From positions 1-46,104 of the forward strand of contig NZ_LAQU01000033.1 of NCBI RefSeq assembly GCF_000970345.1: a DNA stretch of 46,104 bases. The letters run 5' to 3'. The position numbers and the translations under genes are program-made. This stretch comes from Robbsia andropogonis (GTDB lineage: Bacteria; Pseudomonadota; Gammaproteobacteria; Burkholderiales; Burkholderiaceae). Below the pieces are notes generated by a model that had not been told where the DNA came from, made no database searches, and saw only the letters and a list, made by a program, of their open reading frames with translations. Of the stretch, positions 15,037 through 22,384 are shown one piece after another. How positions within the stretch are numbered: position 1 is the first letter of the stretch; every line of letters begins with the position of its first letter.

Positions 15037-16428
15037 TTGGAACAGATTGCCGACCGATCCTCATTTCATGGTCACCCGCCGCCCAAAGCATCGTGGCAGA
15101 CCTATCTTATCGATTTGCTACAAGCCCCTGCCAAGGCAAAAGCCGCGCTTCTCGGATGCTTCATCCTGATGACCCTCAGTCCGGCGGGACTGTCGGCGAT
15201 GATGCCCTTCATCACCGCATCATTCGCGGCCCACACCGGCAAGCCGATGCCGGAGGCAATCCTGCTCTTCGTGGCGATTCCGCTGTTGATCGCACCGCTG
15301 ATCCTGCCGATCGCTGGTGCCTGGGTGGACCGATGGGGCGCGAAACGGGTCGCCATTCCGGCGTCTGTCCTGTACGCCGTAATGACAGCGCTGATACCTT
15401 TGAGCAGCGCCTTGCCCTGGCTTTTTGGCCTTGTCATCGTGCTCGCGTCGGTGTTTGGGTTCATGGCCAGCCTTGCCGTGGTCTTCAAGGTGGTCACAGG
15501 ATGGTTCCCGCGCCACCGCGGCATCGGTTTCGCGCTCATCGGCATGGTATCGAGTTTGGCCAGCGCCGTATTCTCCCCGGTGTCCCAATGGGCAATCGAC
15601 GGCAATAAGTCAGGGTTTGCCGGCCTTGGATGGGACGGCACCTACTATGCCGTTGCAGCCTCGATAGCGATCATCGCGATTCCGGCCACGCTGTTCCTTC
15701 TATCCGAACCCGCCTACGCGCCCGCCGAGCCAGCCTTTCCGAAAAACCCGGCCGAGCTGGACCTGCGCGACGTCCCCGGTGTCCCGCTGCGCAAGGCGTT
15801 GCGGACCCACACCTGGATATTCATCACCGTGTCCCTGGCGCTGGCTGCAGCGGGCCCCATGGCCGTACGGCAGAATGCGGTCAGTTTTTTTGCGGAACGG
15901 GGCTTCGATCCGGCGATCGTCGCGATATCGCAATCGGTGCTTTTCATTGCCTCGATCGTCGGCTTGCTCTTGGGTGGCCTGACGCTCGACCGCTCTCGCC
16001 GCCCGTGGATCGTCGTCCCCATCTTCGCGGTCGTGCCGATCGGCCTTCTCCTTTCCTACTTCAATCACGGCAACGTTCCCTTGCTATTCCTGGCTACCGC
16101 CTGCCTCGGCTTTGCCACAGGCGCGGAATCATCATTGGGGCCATTCCTCATCGCCCGCTATTTCGGCCTGAAATGCTTCGCCCAGCTCCAAGGCCTCACG
16201 CTCGCCATCTCGACACTGTCGCTCGGACTTTCGCCTTTCCTGGTAAGCATCATGCAGATGGCCACGGGCAGCTATTCCGTCCCGTTTGGCGTACTGACCG
16301 CGCTCACCGGCCTGGCCGTACTACTTGCATTTTTCCTGCCGAAATACCCTGCCGAATGGATTCACCCTGCCGAACACGAGGGATTCACGGCCCGGGAAAC
16401 CGCCACACCACCAGGAGACACGTTCTAG
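15037..16428 (+). CDS. MFS transporter, oxalate/formate- or monocarboxylate-type
   Basis: This 463-residue protein has about twelve membrane helices. The loop between helices 2 and 3 reads AGAWVDRWGAKRV, a variant of the MFS signature, and FPRHRGIGFALIG is typical of the monocarboxylate/oxalate-formate carrier group. The start is a TTG at 15037, fixed by AAAGGAG (15024-15030) six bases upstream; no ATG fits. Downstream of the oxygenase block, it probably imports the substrate or moves an acidic product. A similar carrier is encoded at 30952-32277. Confidence 0.85.
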   Translation: MEQIADRSSFHGHPPPKASWQTYLIDLLQAPAKAKAALLGCFILMTLSPAGLSAMMPFITASFAAHTGKPMPEAILLFVAIPLLIAPLILPIAGAWVDRWGAKRVAIPASVLYAVMTALIPLSSALPWLFGLVIVLASVFGFMASLAVVFKVVTGWFPRHRGIGFALIGMVSSLASAVFSPVSQWAIDGNKSGFAGLGWDGTYYAVAASIAIIAIPATLFLLSEPAYAPAEPAFPKNPAELDLRDVPGVPLRKALRTHTWIFITVSLALAAAGPMAVRQNAVSFFAERGFDPAIVAISQSVLFIASIVGLLLGGLTLDRSRRPWIVVPIFAVVPIGLLLSYFNHGNVPLLFLATACLGFATGAESSLGPFLIARYFGLKCFAQLQGLTLAISTLSLGLSPFLVSIMQMATGSYSVPFGVLTALTGLAVLLAFFLPKYPAEWIHPAEHEGFTARETATPPGDTF

Positions 16429-16520
16429 GCAATCCGCTGTTGGGAACAAGGCTGTGATGGCAGGACCGCATTGCCGGCGCTCGATCGGGCGCGGACATAC
16501 ACAAAAAAGAAGGAGACGTC

Positions 16521-17945
16521 ATGAACATGACTGGTGTCAGGGCGGAAGTCCGACGCGAGTTCAGCGATCGCATTGTCGGTCCCGACAACAGGCCCAGTAA
16601 GCTCGCGCATTACACGGTGGCCGCCATGGAAGAGGATCTCTCCGTGCGCGGCTGGCCGGAAGGCCATCTGATCGGGTCCGTTTCAGAACTGCGGCAGCGC
16701 TTTGGGATGGGCCGCAAGGCCTGCCAGGAGGCCATCGCGATCATGGAAACACGGCGGCTCATCGATGTCCGGCGCGGTGTTGGCGGCGGCCTCTATGTCT
16801 CTCGTCCCGGATTGAACGACACCGCGGAAGCCCTGATTCTGCATCTCGTCCTCAGCCGCGCCTCCCCCCGCGCCCTTCGCGATGCACGCATCGTCGTTTG
16901 CCAGTTGGCCATCCGCTCGATCATCAACAGTCACGCACCTTTCGTGTATCGCGATGCCCCCACGATCGCAGGCACGGCACCCGGATCGAACTTTCATCGC
17001 CAACTCGCGCATGCCTCTGGCAATCCGGCCATCGCGTTCCTCATGGATATTCTGGAGGCGCTGCCTCTACGCTACGTGCGCACCACGCCGCTGAACCTGG
17101 TCGAACCGTCCGCGATCCACATTGCCCCCTTGGACAATGCGATCATCGACGCCACCCAGCACGGTGACGCGGAAACGGCATGCTGCCTGATCCGGGACCG
17201 TATACAGTTACTAGACATGGTGGGGGTGAATCGCCCCATGGACCACGTCCGCTTCGACCAGAGGACGACCTTCCTCGATATGAAAAAAGCGGCCGGCCGG
17301 CTGGCGGGATTGCTCGTCGAGGAAATTCTGGCGCATACGGCGTCTGCTTCATTCAAGCTCGGGTCCGAATGGGAAATAGGCGCACGCTACGGATACACCA
17401 CCGAGGTTGTACGTCCGGCCCTGCGCATGCTTGAGGATCTCGGCATCGTTACCTGTTGCCGCGGGCGCAGCGGTGGGGTGATGAGCACTCCCCCCAAAAT
17501 CGGGCCCGTCGTAAGGTTGATCAGTTCGGGCATTGCCAGCGGCGGCATCTCCGATGAACAGAACTTTGGATTGGCAAGCCAGCTCGTGATAGAAGGTGTA
17601 CGCTTGGCCGCCGATCGTAACAAGCATGCGAATGAGCTGCCGGGCGAGGATCTGCCCTCTCAGAAAATTGACAAACTGACGGATCTTATCGACATCGAAA
17701 ACAGGTTACTCGACATGATGGACAACACGATCCTGGCCATCTTCGTGCGAAGCCTGGCGCTGCAATGCCTGCTCGGCAAGACGCTGGCGGACCTTGCGCG
17801 ATTTTCGGAAAGGCGCGCCTCGGCCACATATGCCTGCAACCTGGCCATCTCGCGCGCCATCCAAACGGGGGATGCGACGGCCGCGGTCAGGGCAGCCGAG
17901 CGCAAAAGCACATTGATGAAGGACGAAATAATGGGGGTTTCGTGA
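16521..17945 (+). CDS. Transcription regulator with two fused GntR/FCD-like units
   Basis: This 474-residue protein is unusually long for a GntR regulator (usual length about 230-260) and contains two winged-helix domains. The first lies at about 28-95 (SELRQRFGMGRKACQEAIAI, then RRGVGGGLYV). The second lies at about 255-325 (SEWEIGARYGYTTEVVRPAL, then CRGRSGGVM). Each is followed by an all-helical segment resembling an FCD ligand domain, so it looks like an internal duplication. ATG 16521 is preceded by GAAGGAGA. The TGA overlaps the GTG start of the DHA2 exporter, so the regulator and exporter are co-translated. It probably senses a pathway intermediate and controls this operon. Confidence 0.8.
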   Translation: MNMTGVRAEVRREFSDRIVGPDNRPSKLAHYTVAAMEEDLSVRGWPEGHLIGSVSELRQRFGMGRKACQEAIAIMETRRLIDVRRGVGGGLYVSRPGLNDTAEALILHLVLSRASPRALRDARIVVCQLAIRSIINSHAPFVYRDAPTIAGTAPGSNFHRQLAHASGNPAIAFLMDILEALPLRYVRTTPLNLVEPSAIHIAPLDNAIIDATQHGDAETACCLIRDRIQLLDMVGVNRPMDHVRFDQRTTFLDMKKAAGRLAGLLVEEILAHTASASFKLGSEWEIGARYGYTTEVVRPALRMLEDLGIVTCCRGRSGGVMSTPPKIGPVVRLISSGIASGGISDEQNFGLASQLVIEGVRLAADRNKHANELPGEDLPSQKIDKLTDLIDIENRLLDMMDNTILAIFVRSLALQCLLGKTLADLARFSERRASATYACNLAISRAIQTGDATAAVRAAERKSTLMKDEIMGVS

Positions 17946-19462
17946 GTCTCGTCGATCGCGTGGTGCGCCGTGCCAATCCCCCTTCCGACTTACCCGATAA
18001 ACTCGACCCTCCGCTATTGCGCATCGCGGGCGTCGTGGTCCTCGGCGCCTTCATGTCGATACTCGACACGACCATCGTCAACGTCGCGATCCGCGGATTG
18101 ACCAAGGCCTTCCATGCGCCGCTGGAAACCACGCAGTGGATCTCGACGGGATATATGCTGGCCCTCACCACAATCATCCCCCTCGCCGGCTGGGCTGCAG
18201 ACCGCTTTGGCACCAAACGCCTCTATCTCACATCCATCCTGCTGTTTCTGAACGGGTCCATATTGTCTGGTGCGGCCTGGTCGATGACGACACTGATCGT
18301 CTTCCGTGTCCTGCAAGGCTTGGGGGGTGGCATGATCCTGCCTGCCGGCATGACGCTTCTGAGCCAAGCCGCGGGGCCACAGCGTATGGGACGCTTGATG
18401 GGCATCGTGGGACTTCCCATCGTGCTCGGCCCCATCCTGGGTCCGACCCTCGGCGGATGGCTTGTGGACGACGTTTCATGGCGCTGGATATTCTTCATCA
18501 ATGTACCGGTCGGCGCGATTGCGTTCCTTGCGGCCTATCATGTGCTGAAGCCCGACGAATCCAAACCGCACCACGCGTTGGACTGGCCAGGCTTGCTTCT
18601 GCTTTCACCGGGCCTGGCAATTTTTGTCTATGGCCTTGCGCGAACGACGGCAGCGGGCAACTTCGATTCGTTGATCGCGGATGGCTGTACGCTTGGCGGG
18701 CTGGCGATGATCGTTGGATTCATCCTGCATGCCCTGCATCGCGACGATGCGTTGATCGATGTGCGACTGTTTGGTGGGCGGACCGTTGGCGCGGTGGCCT
18801 TCATTACCTTCCTGTTGAGCGCCGTTGGTTTCGGCATATCGTTGCTGCTGCCTTTATATTTTCAAATGGCACGGGGTTATTCGGCTTTCACCACGGGCAT
18901 GCTGGTTGCGGCCGAGGGGCTGGGTGCCGGCGGAGCAATGCCAGTGGCGGGCTATCTCGCCGACAAGATTGGCGCGGGGAAAGTGGTGTTGGCGGGGATA
19001 GCATGCATGGCGTTATCAGTTTTGCTATTGAGCATGATCGACGGTGCAATGCCGCTCTGGCAGATTGAAGGAATACTGATCCTCGAAGGACTCGGGAAAG
19101 GCGCGACGATGATGCCTGCCACGAGTGCGGCCCTCAGTACATTACGAAAACACGAGATCGCCCGCGCAACGAGCGGGCTGAATGTCATCCAGCGTGCTGG
19201 CGGCGCCCTCGGCACAGCGTTGCTTGCGGTGATCCTGACGCACGGGATATCTCGTTTCGTCCCTGGCGCGGGTACCGGTAACTTGCACGCTGACGCAGGG
19301 CCGAGTGTGCCACGGGAGATTGCGTCAGCACTGGAACACGTCTTTCGTCACGCGTTTTTATGGTCGCTTGGCATGGTTGTATTGGCCGGTTGTCCCGCCC
19401 TGCTCCTGTTGCGTGGCCGCGCCGATGGTAAAAGCGATAAGCCCGCGGCTTCGATGCATTGA
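17942..19462 (+). CDS. DHA2 family (EmrB/QacA-type) MFS multidrug efflux transporter
   Basis: This 506-residue protein has about 14 membrane segments. Marks of the drug:H+ antiporter-2 group are LDTTIVNVAIRGL near the start, AGWAADRFGTKRLYL between helices 2 and 3, and LGPILGPTLGGWLVDDVSWRWIFFINVP cut here as GPTLGGWLVDDVSWRW (motif C and following loop). The start is GTG 17942, overlapping the TGA of the regulator (GTGA), with a G-run at about 17932-17937 as ribosome site. A longer open frame to 17765 lies inside the regulator gene. It most likely exports a toxic substrate or product of the island. Confidence 0.88.
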   Translation: MSLVDRVVRRANPPSDLPDKLDPPLLRIAGVVVLGAFMSILDTTIVNVAIRGLTKAFHAPLETTQWISTGYMLALTTIIPLAGWAADRFGTKRLYLTSILLFLNGSILSGAAWSMTTLIVFRVLQGLGGGMILPAGMTLLSQAAGPQRMGRLMGIVGLPIVLGPILGPTLGGWLVDDVSWRWIFFINVPVGAIAFLAAYHVLKPDESKPHHALDWPGLLLLSPGLAIFVYGLARTTAAGNFDSLIADGCTLGGLAMIVGFILHALHRDDALIDVRLFGGRTVGAVAFITFLLSAVGFGISLLLPLYFQMARGYSAFTTGMLVAAEGLGAGGAMPVAGYLADKIGAGKVVLAGIACMALSVLLLSMIDGAMPLWQIEGILILEGLGKGATMMPATSAALSTLRKHEIARATSGLNVIQRAGGALGTALLAVILTHGISRFVPGAGTGNLHADAGPSVPREIASALEHVFRHAFLWSLGMVVLAGCPALLLLRGRADGKSDKPAASMH

Positions 19463-19515
19463 CACGGCGTCGCACACCGCCGTGCAGCCTTTTTATTTGT
19501 GGGGTCGCGCAAATT

Positions 19516-19540
19516 TGAACTGCCCCCCAGAAGTTAGACA
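19516..19540 (+). mobile_element. IS3-family-like terminal repeat remnant
   Basis: The stretch beginning TGAACTGCCCCCCAGAAGTT and ending AGACA resembles the inverted-repeat ends of IS3-family (IS150 group) elements. No transposase follows directly. A transposase scrap of the same family lies at 20779-20865, on the far side of the metal-response genes. This is recognition by eye. Confidence 0.5.
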
Positions 19541-19551
19541 GTATGAGAGAG

Positions 19552-19588
19552 AAGGGCCAACGTGTCGATTAGACACGTCGGCCCTTTT
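19552..19588. terminator. Bidirectional rho-independent terminator
   Basis: Stem AAGGGCC-A-ACGTGTC pairs with GACACGT-C-GGCCCTT around a GATTA loop, with one A/C mismatch, followed by TTTT on the plus strand and preceded by A bases. It lies between the 3' ends of the DHA2 exporter (plus) and the MerR gene (minus), and can stop both transcripts. Confidence 0.75.
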
Positions 19589-19597
19589 GCATTTGGG

Positions 19598-19999
19598 TCA
19601 GCAAGACCTGGATAAAGCGCTGACCAACTCGCAGTGCGCCGCAGTCTGGCCTTGGCATCCGACGACCTGTTTAAGCGCACGTTGCATCCGCTGCAGATCA
19701 CGTATTTTTCCCTGTATATCCTTCAGATGTTCGCGCGTCATGCGATCGGCATCGGCGCAAGGCCGATCCGGATGATGAACGAGCGCAAGCAGTTCGCGAA
19801 TCTCGTCGATAGTGAAGCCGAGCTCTCGGCCGCGACGAATGAACGATAGTTGGTCCGCAGACGCCTTGTCATATTGGCGATATCCGTTGCCCGCCCGACT
19901 GGCGGCAGGCAAGAGTCCGACCTTCTCGTAGTAGCGAATAGTTTCGATGTTGACGCCAGACACCTCGCTCAGCGTTCCGATGGAATATATTTCAGCCAT
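19598..19999 (-). CDS. MerR family heavy-metal-responsive regulator
   Basis: This 133-residue regulator has the MerR winged-helix start IGTLSEVSGVNIETIRYYEK and the dimerisation helix. Metal-binding cysteines are Cys81 (RPCADADR) and the pair Cys115/Cys123 (CQGQTAAHC, C-x7-C). Cys at position 81 is typical of divalent-metal sensors (Zn/Cd/Pb group), whereas copper sensors have Ser there, so a divalent metal is more likely; the C-x7-C spacing itself resembles CueR. It is divergent from a CDF transporter and the two share a perfect operator. Confidence 0.88.
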   Translation of the reverse strand: MAEIYSIGTLSEVSGVNIETIRYYEKVGLLPAASRAGNGYRQYDKASADQLSFIRRGRELGFTIDEIRELLALVHHPDRPCADADRMTREHLKDIQGKIRDLQRMQRALKQVVGCQGQTAAHCELVSALSRSC

Positions 20000-20002
20000 G
20001 GC

Positions 20003-20033
20003 TTGACCCTGTAGTGGCTACAGGGTTCAGGAT
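20003..20033 (+). promoter_or_regulatory. MerR-type operator and promoter of the CDF transporter
   Basis: TTGACC (20003-20008) is followed by a 19-base spacer and CAGGAT (20028-20033), the long spacing typical of MerR-controlled promoters. Inside lies a perfect dyad: ACCCTGTAG (20006-20014), TGG, CTACAGGGT (20018-20026), which is the classical operator shape of the ZntR/PbrR/CueR group. The MerR gene starts four bases to the left. Confidence 0.8.
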
Positions 20034-20062
20034 ACGCCTTTCAGAACCTCAGCGCGGGCGCT

Positions 20063-20707
20063 ATGCCAGGAGATTGCTGCCATCATTGTGATGAGCCACC
20101 ACGTGAATCGAGCGCCCAATATCGCAAATTGCTGTGGATCGCACTGGTGATCAATGGCGCTATGTTTGCCGTAGAGCTCGCATCTAGTTTTCGGGGCGAA
20201 TCCGTTTCTCTTCTCGCTGACTCGCTCGATTTTCTGGGCGACGCGGCGAACTACGGTATCAGCCTCGCTGTTCTCGGAATGACTCTCGACGTTCGTGTGA
20301 AGGCATCGCGCCTCAAAGCTGCGTCCATGCTCGCTTTCGGCGTTTGGGTGTTGGCGTTGGCAGTATGGCATTTCACGACTGACCGGATACCAAATGTTCC
20401 GATCATGGGCGCCGTAGGATCGTGTGCGCTTTTAGCCAATGGCACCGTCGCGGCGCTTCTCTACCGATTCAGGGAAGGGGACAGCAACATGCGCAGCGTA
20501 TGGCTGTGCACCCGTAACGACGCCCTCGGCAACCTGGCCGTACTACTCGCTGCGCTCGGCGTATTTGGGACAGGTTCGGCGTGGCCAGACCTCATTGTCG
20601 CTGCAACTATGTCGTTTCTAGCGGTGACCTCAGCGCTACGTATCATTAGGCAGTCCAACGAGGAGTTGCGAGGCTATCAACAGAGTCGATCAACCGCGCA
20701 GAATTAG
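20063..20707 (+). CDS. Cation diffusion facilitator (CDF) family metal efflux protein
   Basis: This 214-residue protein of CDF type has about five to six membrane segments. The N-terminus carries a Cys/His cluster (CCHHCDE at 5-11) that can bind metal. The transport-site motif SLLADSLDFLGDAANYG near residues 49-65 shows the two aspartates of the HxxxD/DxxxD site in its usual place, and a second RNDALGNLAVLL site lies in the later helix. It lacks the long cytosolic C-domain of many CDF proteins, like other short members in proteobacteria. Its promoter carries the MerR dyad, so it is induced by metal. Confidence 0.82.
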   Translation: MPGDCCHHCDEPPRESSAQYRKLLWIALVINGAMFAVELASSFRGESVSLLADSLDFLGDAANYGISLAVLGMTLDVRVKASRLKAASMLAFGVWVLALAVWHFTTDRIPNVPIMGAVGSCALLANGTVAALLYRFREGDSNMRSVWLCTRNDALGNLAVLLAALGVFGTGSAWPDLIVAATMSFLAVTSALRIIRQSNEELRGYQQSRSTAQN

Positions 20708-20778
20708 GCCCGTTGCCGGTGCGTCCTTGGGAACGTACGAGGTGACGTAATCCGCATCTTCAAATCATCCACGTACTT
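20708..20778. other. Short spacer after CDF gene
   Basis: No gene or clear terminator is visible. No terminal repeat of the IS3 type is found here, although the transposase scrap ends at 20779. Confidence 0.4.
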
Positions 20779-20865
20779 TTAACGGTACTGAACAGGACTT
20801 AAGCCCTTAAGCTTCATTTTGATGCGATCGTGGTTGTAGTAGCGAATGTATTGCTCCTCGGCCCG
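20779..20865 (-). mobile_element. IS3-family transposase (OrfB) C-terminal scrap
   Basis: On the minus strand, codons ending in TAA at 20779-20781 encode EEQYIRYYNHDRIKMKLKG followed by LSPVQYR and stop, which is the C-terminal end of IS3-family DDE transposases (YNxxRxHxxLxGLSP-type). Only about 28 residues remain and no terminal repeat is next to it, so it is a dead remnant left by rearrangement. Confidence 0.8.
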
Positions 20866-20944
20866 TGAACTGTTGAATCCATTGCCCTGGACGACCCATG
20901 AGACACCTCCGAGAATAAGGTGTTGCGACGACCGGTTGAATCTA
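20866..20944 (-). mobile_element. Possible start of a second, unrelated insertion-sequence gene
   Basis: An ATG at 20899 (minus) preceded by GGAGGTG reads MGRPGQWIQQFTG and then runs into the OrfB scrap in another frame. The region before it (20921-20944) resembles the leader of an insertion element. I cannot name the family. The junction of two element ends suggests repeated insertion and deletion at this site. Confidence 0.35.
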
Positions 20945-21129
20945 CCTTTTTTCTGATCTGTCAGATAACGACGCCATACGACCGCGACTAATTATTACGT
21001 GTGGCTATCGATCAAACAGAACCAAATTCCGTCTTGAAACGATGTTGTCGATAGCATTCCACAGGCAGCAATAACCGAGACATATCGTTGGAATATTATT
21101 CTTCCAGTCATCCTGCCCGCCTGCGATTG
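20945..21129. other. AT-richer intergenic stretch
   Basis: About 185 bases with lower GC than the surroundings lie between the insertion-element scraps and the 3' end of the ribB gene. I see no gene. The composition fits an acquired junction. Confidence 0.4.
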
Positions 21130-22257
21130 CTATACAGCAACCGTGATCGGACGCTCCTCGACAACTGACAAGCCGTATCCCGAGATCGCGGACAAGCTGT
21201 GACGATGATTCGTCAACAGGATCATTTGCTGAACGCCGAGTTCAGCAAGCACCATCGCGCCGGCGCCGTAGTCGCGTAGCTCCCTGAGTTCCGCGTCCCG
21301 ATCACCTTGGTTACGAAATCGAACCGTCGCGGCGAAGGCATCCGTTTGTGGCTTGTTGATAATCACCACGACACCGGCCCCTTCCTCCCCGATCATTTCC
21401 ATCGACCGGGCGAGGTGACCCGATTCCGCACCTGCCTCACCAAAGGCATCAGAAAAAATAGACAGTGCGTGCATTCGTACGAGCACAGGCCGACTCGGGT
21501 CGATGATCCCCTTTACCAAAGCCACTTGTTCGGTCTTGTTGGCCTTGTTCCAGTATGCATAGGCCAGCCACTCGCCACCCCATTTACTCGTGAACGTCGT
21601 GGTTGCCTTGCGCTCGAGCAGATGATCGTGACGCAACCGATAGGCGATCAGATCCCGGATCGTGCCGATCTTCATATCGTGCCGCTGTGCAAACGCGATA
21701 AGATCGTTCATCCGCGCCATCGTGCCGTCATCCTTCATGATTTCGCAGATCACACCGGACGGGTTCAACCCGGCGAGACGTGCTACATCCACGGATGCTT
21801 CCGTATGACCGGCCCGGATCAAAACGCCGCCATCACGGGCTCGCAGAGGGAAGACATGCCCAGGGCTGGTGATATCCAACGGCCCCTTTGTGGGATCTAT
21901 CGCGGCAGAGATCGTACGCGCGCGATCCGCTGCCGAGATGCCCGTGCTGACGTCTTCTCGCGCTTCTATCGATATGGTAAAAGCCGTTTCATGGCGTGTG
22001 CCGTTGGAACGACTCATTAGTTCAAGCTTCAGTTGTTCGACCCTCGACTCGGTCATTGCGAGGCAAATCAGCCCTCGACCATGCGTTGCCATGAAATTGA
22101 TCGCGTCCGGCGTGGCCATCTGGGCCGGAATGACGAGATCACCCTCGTTTTCACGATCTTCATCGTCGACCAGGATGAACATGCGGCCATTGCGCGCTTC
22201 ATTGATGATCGCCTGAGGCGAGGAAATACAGGATCGCGTTTCAGCGGACAGATTCAT
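21130..22257 (-). CDS. ribB: 3,4-dihydroxy-2-butanone-4-phosphate synthase with degenerate GTP cyclohydrolase II domain
   Basis: This 375-residue protein has an intact RibB domain (about 1-210) that makes the four-carbon unit of riboflavin from ribulose 5-phosphate: DDEDRENEGDLV at 31-42, THGRGLICLA, and the RAGHTEASVDVARLAG block. Residues about 215-375 resemble GTP cyclohydrolase II but have lost its zinc cysteines (HALSIFSDAFGEAGAES where GCH-II has SECLTGDVFGSLRCDCG), so this half is probably inactive, as in other RibBX-type proteins. ATG 22257 is preferred; a TTG at 22281 is the alternative. Its place beside flavin-dependent catabolic genes suggests a dedicated supply of FMN. No FMN riboswitch was seen upstream. 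Confidence 0.88.
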   Translation of the reverse strand: MNLSAETRSCISSPQAIINEARNGRMFILVDDEDRENEGDLVIPAQMATPDAINFMATHGRGLICLAMTESRVEQLKLELMSRSNGTRHETAFTISIEAREDVSTGISAADRARTISAAIDPTKGPLDITSPGHVFPLRARDGGVLIRAGHTEASVDVARLAGLNPSGVICEIMKDDGTMARMNDLIAFAQRHDMKIGTIRDLIAYRLRHDHLLERKATTTFTSKWGGEWLAYAYWNKANKTEQVALVKGIIDPSRPVLVRMHALSIFSDAFGEAGAESGHLARSMEMIGEEGAGVVVIINKPQTDAFAATVRFRNQGDRDAELRELRDYGAGAMVLAELGVQQMILLTNHRHSLSAISGYGLSVVEERPITVAV

Positions 22258-22340
22258 TTTTCTTGCATCATAGATGCCCAATCGGTAATCCTCATTGCGT
22301 CGGTGCCTGCCTCACGTTCGATGACATCATCAATATTGGC

Positions 22341-22370
22341 GCTACTCCCCGGGGGATATCGGCGAGTAGC
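22341..22370 (-). terminator. Possible terminator or attenuator between porin and ribB
   Basis: GCTACTC (22341-22347) pairs with GAGTAGC (22364-22370) around a GC-rich loop containing CCCCGGGG. It lies downstream of the porin gene and upstream of ribB on the same strand. No T-run follows, so this is tentative. Confidence 0.3.
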
Positions 22371-22384
22371 CCAGGTTCATGGAT

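Noticed and set aside
15630-16457. Plus-strand open frame of 275 codons inside the MFS gene
   Set aside because: It is in the wrong frame with respect to the clear membrane protein and is Arg/His/Pro-rich, as expected of a shifted-frame translation.
18136-19068. 310-codon plus-strand frame inside the DHA2 transporter gene
   Set aside because: The transporter reading frame has all DHA2 motifs; this frame gives Cys/Arg/Trp-rich nonsense.
22258-22384. FMN riboswitch before ribB
   Set aside because: The conserved RFN element bases were not seen; only a short hairpin that could be a terminator.
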